From Maniola hyperantus (taxonomy: Eukaryota > Arthropoda > Insecta > Lepidoptera > Nymphalidae), in the NCBI RefSeq assembly GCF_902806685.2, contig NC_048557.2, positions 1,736,001-1,800,000 of the forward strand: DNA of 64,000 bases. The letters run 5' to 3'. The notes below the pieces were generated by a model, which had not been told where the DNA came from, made no database searches, and saw nothing but the letters and a program-made list of their open reading frames with translations. Below are positions 52,561 through 62,858 of the stretch, piece by piece (position 1 is the stretch's first letter; each line of letters starts with the position of its first letter). The position numbers were made by a program, and so were the translations under genes.

Positions 52561-53507
52561 ATTGTTCTCGTAAAATGGACAACTTATAAGCGTAGGACTG
52601 GAAAAACGTGTTACTAAATTTGTAGGACTATGTAGCCATTTCATTGTACAAATATTTACTAAGCTGCATACAAAAAATCAGCTGGTTATTCATAATTTTT
52701 ATGACCTCGTCATTTCGACATATTCGGAGTGGAGGACCCTCCAGTCATACCATTTATTTTGTAGGACAATTGTTTTTCCGAGTTTATTATCCAATTATCT
52801 CAATGTTCAAAAAAATACTTACTGTTATTCAGACAATTTCATCTACCCACCAAATCGACAAGATAAGCACCTGCGCAGTACAATAACTACCTGTATAGAG
52901 AACTTTCACAGAACAAAAATTGGGCGTCTCGAACGAACGAACCTACAGACGAAGAATCAGATTGTTATTACTCAGAAAAAAAATCCCTTGGCGGCTGCTA
53001 GACTAAGTCAGATGTCAGGTTTTTGTTGAACATTATCTTGTTACCTAGTTTTATTTCATCAACACTTTTTATAAATATTTCCTTGCAATAAATCTAAAAT
53101 TTCCCTTCCCTATCCTATCCCTTTACAATAAACTGAAATCTTAAATTAATCAAGACAAAAACAATGGCGTATTAAGATCCTAATCTTAATTTATAGTCTG
53201 AAAAGCAGGCAATTAATTCAGTCCACCGCTCTAGTGCTTCTCAATCAGACATTCAGACAGTCCTACAGTCGGCTTCAAGTAGAACAATCTCAATAAAAGC
53301 TAAACAATAAATAGTAATGTTCATTAGGAGCAGAACACAAAGCCCGCGGGAACAAAAGGGGTTTCGGAGTAATCTCTACATGTCTCAAGCCGAGGGTTTT
53401 CTTATAATACAAGTCTTAGGAGCAATCCACATAAACTGGACCGCGTCAGTACGGACGGAAATGATATATAAGGATTATCTCGTTGCATCATCTGTACCTA
53501 CTATCTA
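52561..53507. other. No gene recognised
   Basis: Frames at 52644-52886 and 53317-53544 have no motifs. No repeats seen. Confidence 0.3.
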
Positions 53508-53678
53508 CAGTACGCGGCCGAAAGTAACGTACATCGACCTTTAGATAGCAAAGTAGAGCACTGTCTCTGTCGTTGAGACCGACCAAACGTCATATAGGTA
53601 TGAGTGACACAGACAACGCTCTACATAGCCGAAATGTCATTCTAAAGGCCGTTGTACATTACTTTCGGCCGCGTACTG
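53508..53678. mobile_element. MITE-E, best copy
   Basis: The left TIR CAGTACGCGGCCGAAAGTAA is mirrored by TTACTTTCGGCCGCGTACTG... on the right (TACATTACTTTCGGCCGC), and inverse homology continues to CTTTAGA/TCTAAAG. The core AGACCGACCAAACGTCATAT is inverted relative to the other copies. 171 bp. No target duplication was recognised. Confidence 0.85.
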
Positions 53679-54591
53679 GACAAAATTGTATTACTTTCTC
53701 TACCTATTTCGTGCATCACGCAAAAAACAAGTTACCGTTTGAGTATATACTACAATTCGGTACTTAGGCAGTTCGAAGTCATTCTTACGTATTGTAGCTA
53801 CTAAAGTAATTAAAAATCGGTTAATGCGAAACCGAGATAGGTACAACTTGAACCAAAAATAAAGAAGGCGCAAAAAAGAACTTAAACGACGACTTTAATT
53901 TCTTGCTGGATATCTTTCGTAGAAAAAGCAATCAAAACTGATGCCGAATTAAAGACCCGACATACTGTTATCAACTGACACACCGTTTACCGGTGAAGAA
54001 CAGACATAATTACCTCCATTTCTTACACACTTACTAGATTTCGTTCATAGCGAATCAGAATAATGGAAACAATCTTAATGACGTATAACGACCGTATGGT
54101 GTTGGTTGCTAGATGACTAAAGATGTTCTTCCCCTTTACAATAAGTATGTATGTACATCAAAGACTGCATATCTCTCACATCGAAGTATCATCAACATTA
54201 AGTGTGACTCGTCTCCTGCAAGTATTTTAAGAAATGCAAGCCTCTTTCGTACATTTCCCCTCCACTGAAAGCATGTGATTTAGTATAGTTATGCATCTGC
54301 TGGTGCTAACGCTAAGTTATGCATCTGCAGCTGCTTTGTTTTCCTACCTCTCTAGTAAAGAATTCTGGTTTTAGCAGTCTCATAGTATCATGTTTCCTGA
54401 TAACTTCTAAAAAGGTAAATTAAATTTCGTCGATTTCGTATAAGATTTGCGCTTATTATAACAAGGCAGGCATGACACAAAAAAATACGCGAGCATTAAA
54501 ACGAAATGAACGTACTGTACAAAATATACAACTTAGCACCAGTACCATTTTTAGAAAATAGTGCCAGTTAGTGGTCAGTATTTATTCATAG
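53679..54591. other. No gene recognised
   Basis: A direct repeat of GTTATGCATCTGC (54287 and 54317) lies 30 bp apart. No coding signal. Confidence 0.35.
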
Positions 54592-54717
54592 CTTTTTTTT
54601 TTAAAGAATATCAGGCATGTTAAATTACTAATATTCCCCTTTCCTCTCCAACTAAGCGTTAAGCTTGTGCTAGGAGTAGGTACGACAATAGTGCAACGGG
54701 CGGGGTTTGAACCGTCA
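54592..54717 (-). mobile_element. SINE-B, 5' head truncated, minus strand
   Basis: Perfect B-box GGTTCAAACCC at the 5' edge, then the shared body and TATTCTTTAAAAAAAA at the 3' end. The A-box side is cut off at about 54717. Fourth SINE-B copy, again minus strand. Confidence 0.85.
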
Positions 54718-55465
54718 TCCGTCACGTCATAGCTGGTGAACTTTATTGAATAACTTATAATGAGTAGGTATAAGAAGGGTTTAAATTTATTTATTTCGTA
54801 ACTAACGCTATTATTAGTTTTTCTGTGCCAAAGGCGGTCAGCCAGACGTTAAATAATAAATTGGGAAAGTTGAGAGTAACAAGAAATTTATTTGACAAGT
54901 GGAACGAATAAAATCCAATATTTCCGACAAACTGTTTTATCTGTAGATCGCAGCTAAAAAATAATGATGACGATTTTGATTAAACGGCCACAATTTTAGG
55001 CATGGGTGTCTATTTCTAATACAATAGCCGTAAATGTCTATTTCTAATACAATAGTTAGAAATGTCTATTTCTAATGCAATAGTCATAAATTTCTGTTTG
55101 AAGGAAGTAAGAGAAAGTAATTGAGAATCATTTAGAAACCTTAAATGAGTAGAGTTTATTAATACTTATTTTCTGTATTAGGTTTACCAAAAGCTTAATA
55201 AAATTTACATAAATCACAATTTTAATTTTACAAAATACTTTAGCAAAATGATAAGCTAATTATAAATTGAAACAGATATCTAAGTTTAGAATAAAAGTCG
55301 AAATTATTTTTCTTGCCTTGTACAGTTATCTTAAAGAGATTCTTTATTTTAGCGTTTAGACTATCGTGACTCTTATATCGTGAAATATCGTGAACAACAG
55401 GCTTTACGGGCAGCGGCACGCTCGGCTCGCAGTCAAAACCGCGGCGCGTGCGCGAACTGACTCCC
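54718..55465 (+). repeat. Spacer with a 28-bp tandem repeat at 55007-55090
   Basis: The unit TGTCTATTTCTAATACAATA plus about eight variable bases starts at 55007, 55035 and 55063 (period 28). A GC-rich patch (GCGGCGCGTGCGCGAAC) lies at 55441-55457. No gene. Confidence 0.75.
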
Positions 55466-55467
55466 TT

Positions 55468-55540
55468 GAAAAAGGACCCCGGATGGGTTCGAAACTAGTC
55501 GGGCTAACGTCGACTAAACACGTGAGTAAAGCCGGGACAG
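55468..55540 (+). mobile_element. Second copy of the retroposon nested at 1088-1225
   Basis: GGATGGGTTCGAAACTAGTC and GGGCTAACGTCGACTAAACA followed by CGTGAGTAAAGCCGG agree almost base for base with 1120-1170. Boundaries are unclear on both sides. Confidence 0.65.
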
Positions 55541-55833
55541 ATATTAGATTCTTTATTCATACTAATTAGTACAAGCCTCTGTAATATACTAGCTCTTATC
55601 TCTCTCAGTCAGACTCTAGAACTAATCTTTTACTTTATTTGATGCCTATAACTCATAATAATAATAATAATAATAAACTCATCCCTATCTTCTCCACGTT
55701 TTCTTGTGCAGGTCGTACAATAATATTTTTAATAACGATGTCTTCCTATATTAAGTGTCTTATCATTTTTCTACGCCTTACTTACACGCCATGTTGGGAG
55801 GGATATAGGAAAACTCGCTAATTTTCTTTTATA

Positions 55834-56034
55834 TCACTACCCATTTTATAAATGCGAACGTTTATATGTCCTTCAATCACGTCGCAACGGAGCAAACGGA
55901 TCGAAGTGATCTTTTGCATGGATATAATTTAAGAGGTAGAGAGTTACATTGCAGGCGTCTTTATCTCGGAAAATCAAAGAGTTCAAACATAATTTTTAAC
56001 CACCCACGCGGACGAAGTCGCAGGCATCAGCTAG
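55834..56034 (+). mobile_element. Helitron H1, diverged
   Basis: A|TCACTACCCATTTTATAAAT at the start, ATCACGTCGCAACGGAGCAA inside, hairpin CACGCGGACGAAGTCGCAGG, and CATCAGCTAG|T. 5' and 3' rules are met. Confidence 0.82.
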
Positions 56035-56437
56035 TTGTACTATAAAAATAAGATGATGTAGGCTATGTTGAAGGGCACAATAGGTGCGAGTATGTTGAAA
56101 AGGTTTTAGCTTATTCACTTTTGCCTTGAAGATATGGGTCAGTAAAGGTAACTACCTAAACCCTCATAGCGAAAAAAACGTTCTACAGAGTTGTTACGAT
56201 CTTTATTCAAATATTGCTTAGGTGCTACAGATGTTTATTAATGACGACAACCGCACCTCGGGTTGTCTGGTTTGCGTATAAATTACGGAACGCTATAAAA
56301 GTCGCCAAGTTTGTCAAAGCCAAACTTTCAAAAAAAAAAAAAGTTTGTCAAATCTTTTAATAATTTACTGGCATACCAAATCTCATAGCGACGCGGTATC
56401 TATATATATAATACTTAGTTACTAATATTATACAGAG
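56035..56437. other. No gene recognised
   Basis: Includes an A run near 56332-56341. No other feature. Confidence 0.3.
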
Positions 56438-56553
56438 GTCAATCCGCAATGTGCCAGCGCGGCGTGGCGGGTTATGGCCTAAACCCTTCTCATTCTGAGA
56501 GGAGACCCGTGCTCAGTAGTGGGCCGGCGATGGGTTGATCATGATGATGATGA
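56438..56553 (+). mobile_element. SINE-A 3' half
   Basis: GTCAATCCGCAATGTGCCAG, CTGAGAGGAGACCCGTGCTC, AGTAGTGGGCCGGCGATGGG and a CATGATGATGATGA tail. The head and first half are missing. Confidence 0.85.
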
Positions 56554-56745
56554 AGATTATAAAGAGGTATAGTTTGTAAGTTTGTGTATAGATTTAATCT
56601 ATGTTAACTACTGAACCGTTTTTTTTTTCACCAGTAAAAAGCTACATTAGTCCTGAGTGACATAGGCTATATTTTATTTTCAAAAAAATTAGAGATACCT
56701 ACCGAAAATTGTAATAAGCTACCCGTGCGAAGCCGAGGCGGGTCG
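56554..56745 (+). mobile_element. Helitron-like element, family H3
   Basis: ATAAAGAGGTATAGTTTGTA, TACTGAACCG, AAAGCTACATTAGTCCTGAG and the 3' hairpin CCCGTGCGAAGCCGAGGCGG. The last bases GTCGTTAAT replace the expected GTCGCTAGT. It directly follows the SINE-A tail. Confidence 0.7.
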
Positions 56746-57001
56746 TTAATCATACATAAAAGAGAACTTTAGCGAGAAAAGTCGCATATCTTGGGCACGA
56801 GTTCCGGCACGAGAGATACGAACTCTCACAACTCTTATCTAATGATGGAGACAAGTTGCTCTAGTCGCAGAAAAGTCCTGGTTATGCAACATATGTACAT
56901 GGCCGAGAGTACACAGCAATGTAATTGCCGCCGAACTGTTTCACGTCACGTAGAATAGACAGGTAAACGAAATTATCTGCCGACCTTCAGCTACCTCAGC
57001 C
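56746..57001. other. Short unique spacer
   Basis: No feature was recognised. Confidence 0.3.
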
Positions 57002-57560
57002 GAAGAAGATGTTTCTTCTTTCTTCTTTGTCGTATCACTCTTGGCAGAGCGGTCGTGGTCATCACGAAGCAACGTCTTTGAGGGCAGATGTTATATGCCT
57101 CACGAGCATTCGCCATTTCTCCCTGCTGGCTGACAGCCTGGTACACTCGGACTACGAAGGACCGCCCACAGCAGACTTAATTTTGGTCGGTCCATCGCAT
57201 GGGTGACCTTCCTCGCCCTCTGGTGCCCTCCACCTTGCCCTGCACGACAAGACGCTCAATGGAGTCACTCTCACGCCGGGAGACGTGTCCGAAGAATTTT
57301 AATATGCGACTCTGTACTATCGACGAAAGTCGTTTTTTAGTGCCGAGTTCTTGGAGTATAGAGATGTTGGTTCGAAATTCGGTCCATGAGACTCCTAGCA
57401 TTCGCCTCCAGCACCACATCTCCAGAGCATCAATCTTCTTCTTCTCGACCAGTCGCAAAGTCCACGTCTCCGCAGCGTATAAAAATATGGGGAAAACAAG
57501 TGTTTGAACGAGCCGGATCTTCGTAGCTTCGTAGCGAAGAAGATGTAGGAGATAAAAAAA
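57002..57560 (-). pseudogene. RTE-type LINE ORF2, C-terminal third
   Basis: On the minus strand one frame runs from about 57550 to 57177: KIRLVQTLVFPIFLYAAETW, then the conserved EMWCWRRMLGVSWTEFRTN, QSRILKFFGHVSRR and RGRGRSPMRWTDQN. These are signature segments downstream of the RTE-clade polymerase domain. The frame breaks near 57177 and related codons (SAVGG, REKW-like) continue in other frames to about 57005. The polymerase catalytic core and the endonuclease are absent. The apparent N-terminus (MACFCSSLRVRG...) reads through non-LINE flank and should not be taken as the protein start. Confidence 0.88.
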
Positions 57561-57620
57561 CCAGACACAACCCCAGAATGTGCCACGTACACGGAGAGAC
57601 GAGCAAAAGCAGGCCATTTA

Positions 57621-57970
57621 ATTACATTTTGTTAGCATATTTCGCGCGCGTTTGTATAAAAAAGTCGAGCTTTTACCCGCTAGTTTAAACTCTCGACATA
57701 CCTATTTCATTAGCGGAATTCGCGGAATGAAAATATCGCCACAAAAGCGACTGCCGACATTTTATTTCGCTCAAACAAAGTTGTATATTTTCATCCACAT
57801 ATACACGTAATATTAAACTTTTAGATTAATACCGTTTGACGATCATACAGTTGGAAACAAACGTTATGAAGAGCAAGATGGAGAATAAATAGCTGAACAA
57901 GTTATCTCATATGAATAATAGACACATAATATCTAATATTGTTCTTTCAATTCAACCTCTTTAAAATTTA
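57621..57970. other. No gene recognised
   Basis: AT-rich, with no assignable feature. Confidence 0.3.
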
Positions 57971-58140
57971 CTAGCTTATACCCGCGACTTTGTACGTGTG
58001 GACCACACATATTTCAAACCCCTATTTTACCCTTTTATATGTTGAATTTTCAAAAATTTCTTAGCGGAAACGCCAAAGTTCAGCCCGACATAGTAGCTAA
58101 GTAGCTATGCGTTGATAGATCAGTCAGTTACCTTTTACTT
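57971..58140 (-). mobile_element. Helitron H2, internally deleted
   Basis: A|CTAGCTTATACCCGCGACTT at the 3' side, ACCCCTATTTTACCC in the middle and GTTGATAGATCAGTCAGTTA near the 5' side. About 50 bp are missing in the centre, and the 5' end is imprecise. Confidence 0.8.
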
Positions 58141-58249
58141 ACAATTTACTTGTAGGTACTTATAGAAGATTTAACCCGTCTAAATAAAATATTGCAATGG
58201 GTTTAGTGCGTGTAGTTATGCAAGTTTGCGCAAAGCTTCATATAACGAA

Positions 58250-58474
58250 CTAGCTTATGCCCGCGACTTCGTCCGCGTGGACTACACAAATTTCAAACCC
58301 CTATTTCACCCCCTTAGGGGTTGAATTTTCAAAATTCCTTTCTTAGCGGATGCCGTCATAATAGCTATCTGCATGCCAAATTTCAGCCCGATCCGTCCAG
58401 TAGTTTGAGCTGTGCGTTGATAGATCAGTCAGTCAGTCAGTCAGTCAGTCTCCCTTTCCTTTTATATATTTAGA
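58250..58474 (-). mobile_element. Non-autonomous Helitron, family H2 (full length)
   Basis: On the minus strand: A|TCTAAATATATAAAAGGAAA, six TGAC repeats, GGATCGGGCTGAAATTTGGC, CACGCGGACGAAGTCGCGGG and CATAAGCTAG|T. Very similar to 50004-50227. Confidence 0.92.
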
Positions 58475-58957
58475 TTATAAAAGTTGGCAGAATGACGTCC
58501 CACTAACTGGCTTAGTTTGTGTTATACAAAATATTAACTAAGCAAACTGTTGAAATTATTAAAATATTTTCAAACCAAAATGATTGCAGTACCTACATTG
58601 CTCTAGTAAAATATAAAAGAGTAAATGAAAGTTTTACGGACTACATTTATGTGATAAAATTTTATTTTTCGAAATCGCCGTTTTATAATTGTACAGTCAC
58701 TTTACAATAAAAGTAATAGGTAGAGTTTTGATATTTCGTGAATACACTGATAGTACAAAAACATCATGTTTTCGCAGACTATTTGTTTTCCAATACACCA
58801 ACAAGCAATATTGGTACAGCTGCGATTGTCAAACGCGTAATTTATTTGCGCATGAAAATATGTTTATTTTTCAAGTGTTGCAATCTGATTTCAATAAAGT
58901 ATAAACAACGCTTTAAAACATTTCATTTTTCGTAAATATGAGAAGGTATAGATACAT
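58475..58957. other. No gene recognised
   Basis: Three overlapping frames of 63-71 codons in AT-rich DNA, with no motif. Confidence 0.3.
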
Positions 58958-59096
58958 TCTTCATCATCATCATCACCTTAATCCATCGCTGACCCACTAC
59001 TGAAAACGTGTCACCTCTCAGAATTAGAAGGACTTAGGCCCACCACGCTGACCAAGTGTAAATTGGCGACTTCACACAATTTTGTGAACATTATGC
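58958..59096 (-). mobile_element. SINE-A 3' part, minus strand, diverged
   Basis: A CATCATCATCATCA tail, CCACTACTGAAAACGTGTC, CTCTCAGAATTAGAAGG and CCACCACGCTGACCAAGTG correspond to the reversed 3' half of SINE-A. Confidence 0.75.
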
Positions 59097-59149
59097 TACT
59101 CGTGTGATTATGGACTGGACCAGCTCTCAGGATGTGTAAAATAAGCCAT

Positions 59150-59350
59150 CTTCGTCATTATTATCAACCGATAGATGTCTACAGTTCACACAGAGATAGG
59201 TCTCTTGTAGAATTCCACACGCCAGGGTCTCGCGCCGCCTGAATCCAGCGGTTCCCTGTTACTAGTTTGTCCCCTTAGTGGGGACAAATCTGCGCTTTCC
59301 GGTGTGAGGTCGCCATTCCAGCACCTTGGGGTGGGGCCCCAAGGTGCTAG
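59150..59350 (-). pseudogene. RTE-type LINE C-terminus, decayed
   Basis: Minus-strand frames give KVLEWRPHTGKRRF followed by a decayed RWTDD-like region and TAGFRRRETLAC, ending near TCGGTTGATAATAATGACGA. The order matches the RTE tail (VLEW.P..GKR...), with stops. The right edge has an 18-base inverted word around CCTTGGGGTGGGGCCCCAAGG at 59323-59343. Confidence 0.65.
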
Positions 59351-59360
59351 ATCGACTAAA

Positions 59361-59743
59361 CGTCTTTCGATTTTTCTATGTGCCCATTACCACTTCAGCT
59401 TCGCGTTGCTGAGTCTAAGTCGGTTACTCTTGTTCTCCTACTGATCTCTAATCTCTCTCTTTCTCTAATAAACAGATATACCGATATTATTATGGTCTGA
59501 ATAATTGAGATAGAGAAAATGTATGTGCAGTGTTAGCTGAGAATGCCTCTCGAGTTAAATTGGGTCTCAATTTGAGGACCCTAATTCCTGTGCGAGTGCG
59601 GGAATACGAGTATCACACGAAATGGGTAGTAGGTAGTAGGTACATCTTATTGTATAACATTAAGCCGGGATTCCGCAGATTAAATCTACTCCTCTCCCTT
59701 TTTGTTTGCCCTTCTAACTTTATGCGACGGGAATGATTCTACA
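59361..59743. other. No gene recognised
   Basis: CT-rich at 59440-59470. The 68-codon frame (59530-59736) has no motif. Confidence 0.3.
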
Positions 59744-59960
59744 TCAGTACCCTTATTATAAATGCGAAAGTGTGTTTGTTTGTTGGTTTGTCCTTCAATC
59801 ACGTTGCAAGGGTGCAACGGATTGACGTGTTTTTTTGCAGGAGTATAGACATCACCTGGAGAGTGACATAGGCTACTTTTTATCCCGGGAAATCAAAGAG
59901 TTCCCACGGGATTTTTGAAAAACCTAATTCCACGCGGACGAAGTCGCGGGCATCAGCTAG
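59744..59960 (+). mobile_element. Non-autonomous Helitron, family H1 (cluster copy 1)
   Basis: A|TCAGTACCCTTATTATAAAT, GCGAAAGTGTGTTTGTTTG, CTACTTTTTATCCCGGGAAA, CCCACGGGATTTTTGAAAAA, hairpin CACGCGGACGAAGTCGCGGG and CATCAGCTAG|T. Confidence 0.9.
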
Positions 59961-60020
59961 TGTTATTATAAAATTGCTGTACCTACATAATATTACCTAT
60001 ATGAATTTGTATCCTTGCTA

Positions 60021-60216
60021 TCATCACTGCCCGTATTATAAATGCGAAAGTGTGTTGATTTGTCTTTCAATCACACCGCAACGGAGCAACGGGTCTACGT
60101 GATATTTTGTATAGAGAGCGACTTAGGCTACTTTTTATACTGGAAAATGCAGAGATCCCACAGGAATTTGAAACCTAAATCACCCTAAATACACGCGGAC
60201 AAACTCTATCATCTAG
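60021..60216 (+). mobile_element. Helitron H1, diverged (cluster copy 2)
   Basis: A|TCATCACTGCCCGTATTATA, GCGAAAGTGTGTTGATTTGT, GGCTACTTTTTATACTGG, and the end CATCTAG|T with a broken hairpin (CACGCGGACAAACTCT). Confidence 0.8.
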
Positions 60217-60224
60217 TTATAAAA

Positions 60225-60435
60225 TCTATACTATATAATGTCATAAAGAGGTAAAATTTGTAAGTTTGTTTGTAGGGGGTAATCTCTGGAACTACTGAAC
60301 CGATTTTGAAAATTCTTTGACTAGTAGAAAGCTACATTATTCCTGAGTGTCCTAGGCTATACTTTATTTCAAAAAAATTAGACATCCAAAGAAAATTGTA
60401 ATAGGCTGCCGTGTGAAACCGGGGCGGGTCGCTAG
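60225..60435 (+). mobile_element. Helitron-like element, family H3 (cluster copy 3)
   Basis: A|TCTATACTATATAATGTCAT at the start, AACTACTGAACCGATTTTGA inside, hairpin region GTGTGAAACCGGGGCGGG and TCGCTAG|T at the end. It begins only 8 bp after the previous Helitron's CTAG. Confidence 0.82.
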
Positions 60436-60609
60436 TATAAAATAAGAAAAAGAAAAAGTAGTCCACCCTTAAAAGCCTTTAGGGTATATTTTTCATTTAA
60501 ATAATTACCATCGCGCGCAGCCCGCCGCGGGGTTTAGAATTAATAAGTTTACCGAATCGTTAAACAGCCATCATTTCTTTTTACCAGAAAAAAATGTTTG
60601 TTAATTTAA

Positions 60610-60819
60610 TCTCTACACAATATATGTATATATAAAAATAAATCACTGAATGTGTTGCTGATCGCAAATCTCGAGAACAGCTGAACCGATTTCGCTAATT
60701 CTTTTTTTATACCTAATATTTCTTGAAGTACGAGGGATGGTTCTTACGGAGATAATTGTTAAAAAATGCCTGAAAAAGAATCAACTGTTAGGCGGTACAA
60801 AGTTCGCCGGGTCAGCTAG
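60610..60819 (+). mobile_element. Helitron-like element, family H4 (cluster copy 4)
   Basis: TCTCTACACAATATATGTAT at the start (after A); CAGCTGAACCGATTTCGCTA inside; GCGGTACAAAGTTCGCCGGG and TCAGCTAG|T at the end. The 3' part could form GGCGGTAC/GTTCGCC-type pairing. Single copy in this window. Confidence 0.75.
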
Positions 60820-61441
60820 TAATATATATTAACCGATGTTTGTCATGGAAAAACATTAGGTACTTAAAACCAAGTATTTTAAAACATGTGAGGGTATGTA
60901 GATAAAGGTAGGTTAACATAATAGAACGTGACATGGCAAAATTGTAGAGATACTTTGAATAAAAATTGCACGCTCCTTTTGAATACATGCTTTGTCTACA
61001 TAACTGTATTTGGAAGTGCATTTTAATCTACATAAAACCTACCAGACTTTACCACCGACCACAAGTGGCTGCAGCGCATCAGCCACCTTTGTAGCCGCTT
61101 TTAGTTTCAGGTGGTGACGTCTGTGGCTGTCGCATGTGGCTCGTGTGCGACCAGCCGGCTTCCTTGCCACACAATATGAGCAAGTTATAAACATAATCTA
61201 TGGTTATGGATTATCGACACAAAGTTTGGCATTTTCATAACGACTTTTCTACCCTCGTATTTTTTGCACAAGTTTAAGGCTTGCTTTAAAAGAGAGTTAT
61301 TAATAGTCTGTCAGAGCAAGGTGGGAGTCCTGTCATAGAAATTTACTCGGATGACTGACTCCGATACGAGCTTCAACTAATACTCGGTAGGTAGATATCT
61401 CATACCTATTGATTTTATGTTGACTTAAATATAATAATATA
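60820..61441. other. No gene recognised
   Basis: GTGGCTG and CAGCCAC words recur at 61063-61140 (possible decayed palindrome). No coding signal. Confidence 0.3.
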
Positions 61442-61540
61442 CTAGCGACCCGCCCCGGCTTCGCACGGGTGGTTAGAGTTGTAATTTTATCATGAAACAT
61501 TATATACACATAAAACAAATCTTTTCTCGCAGAAACGCGA
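61442..61540 (-). mobile_element. Helitron H3 3' end
   Basis: A|CTAGCGACCCGCCCCGGCTT and CGCACGGGTGG at 61441-61471 give the H3 hairpin and CTAG end on the minus strand. The remainder does not match H3 well. Confidence 0.7.
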
Positions 61541-61967
61541 AAGAGACACACTACATGCTTACCAGTAACACATGATCCTAAAGTTAGGTAAGGAAGATAT
61601 ACCTACGTATAAACCTTCCTCTTGAATCACTCTTATCTATTTGTGATAATCGCATGGAAACCCGATACGTAGTTTAAAAGATCTAAACGTGCATACAGAC
61701 AGCGGGAAGCGACTCTATACTACGTAGAGATTTGATACGACTTCGACAAAGAATGTTCCACGATATTCTGAATTAGATTTTTTTTCTTATTCTAAATCCC
61801 CGTTCGCTAAGTCCTATTATCTAAACTGGTTTCGAATTTGAGTACCTAAACCTTCGCGACTTTAATAAAGGTAAATGGAGACGGACGGGACTTCCCAAGG
61901 GACATTAGCAACTCAGTTCCAATCAGTAAAATAGTGTATTTAATAAGGAATAGGTATACTAGGTATA
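61541..61967. other. No gene recognised
   Basis: Unique-looking sequence, no motif. Confidence 0.3.
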
Positions 61968-62155
61968 CCAGCGATCGCTCGCAGCTTCGTTCGATATAAA
62001 TATAAATTCTCTATTTATTTCTTATCTTATCCCGTGGCAAAAAATCCGGGCTTATTCCTTGTCTACATTATAATGGGAAACTCTGTGCACAGAATTTTAG
62101 GTCCAAAGATTTACGCGGGGCGTTGATGGGTCAGTCAATGAGTTAGGACTTTTTT
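61968..62155 (-). mobile_element. Decayed Helitron-like remnant
   Basis: AGCGATCGCTCGCAGCTTCG at the left resembles the H5 hairpin end without CTAG. GCGTTGATGGGTCAGTCAAT near the right resembles the front of an H2-like element. Confidence 0.45.
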
Positions 62156-62162
62156 TTTACAT

Positions 62163-62215
62163 TACGTACCTGACTACGACAAAGCCAAAAGGAAGGGTTA
62201 TGGTTTTGGCAGTTT
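62163..62215 (+). repeat. Dispersed repeat shared with window start
   Basis: CTGACTACGACAAAGCCAAA and AGGAAGGGTTATGG; the first part is the inverse of 1-28. Class unknown. Confidence 0.5.
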
Positions 62216-62591
62216 ATGTATGTAGGTTTGTTTTTATGTGTGTTCCAGTGTGGTGGCTAATTCTTTTATAGGTAGGTACTTTTGTTCCTGTGTGTGTTTT
62301 TTGTATTTAAGTATGTAAATACAAAAAACTTTTGAAGCGCAGATTGTTGGGAGTAATCAAGAAATTTCAACTCCAATAAGTTTTAATCTTGGGAGCATTA
62401 TTAAATTTTAAGCGTAAACCGCTTAAATCACTCCAGACGTCGATTAATATTCATTTACCTACTCAAATATTGAATATCATTAGAGACTCGGTTGGGAGTT
62501 GAGTGTTGAGACGCCTACGCAAACAGACTGACAAACAAATCCACGGACGAACGAGATTACGGTTGATCCGGCAAAGGGAAAAATAAAAATC
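62216..62591. other. No gene recognised
   Basis: TATTTAAGTATGTAAATACA at about 62303-62322 is a small imperfect palindrome. Nothing else. Confidence 0.3.
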
Positions 62592-62858
62592 AGCCAAGTG
62601 CGAGTCGGCCTCGCATAATAAGGATTCCGTGCCATCGTAATAAGATTATGTACTTTTTATCTTAAATGGCGGACCTTATGAAATTATTATTATTTGTTCT
62701 TACAGCGGCAATAGAAAATACACGCTCTTTGAAAATTATAACTATTACGGTTCATGCGGCCGCTGAGTGACAGACAGACATACAGACGGGCGGAGAGACG
62801 GTCGGACAGGAGGCTTAGTAAAAGGGTTCCGTTTGCTTCCTTCGAGTACCCTGAAAAT
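62592..62858 (+). mobile_element. Family G copy, diverged
   Basis: CAGCCAAGTGCGAGTCGGCC, TAAGGATTCCGTGCC, CAGCGGCAATAGAAAATACA, GTGACAGACAGACATACAGA and AAAGGGTTCCG give the family G order with a central section unlike the 16.8-kb copy. There may be two subfamilies. Confidence 0.65.

Noticed and set aside
57199..57507. 102-codon plus-strand ORF
   Set aside because: Antisense shadow of the RTE LINE remnant on the minus strand.
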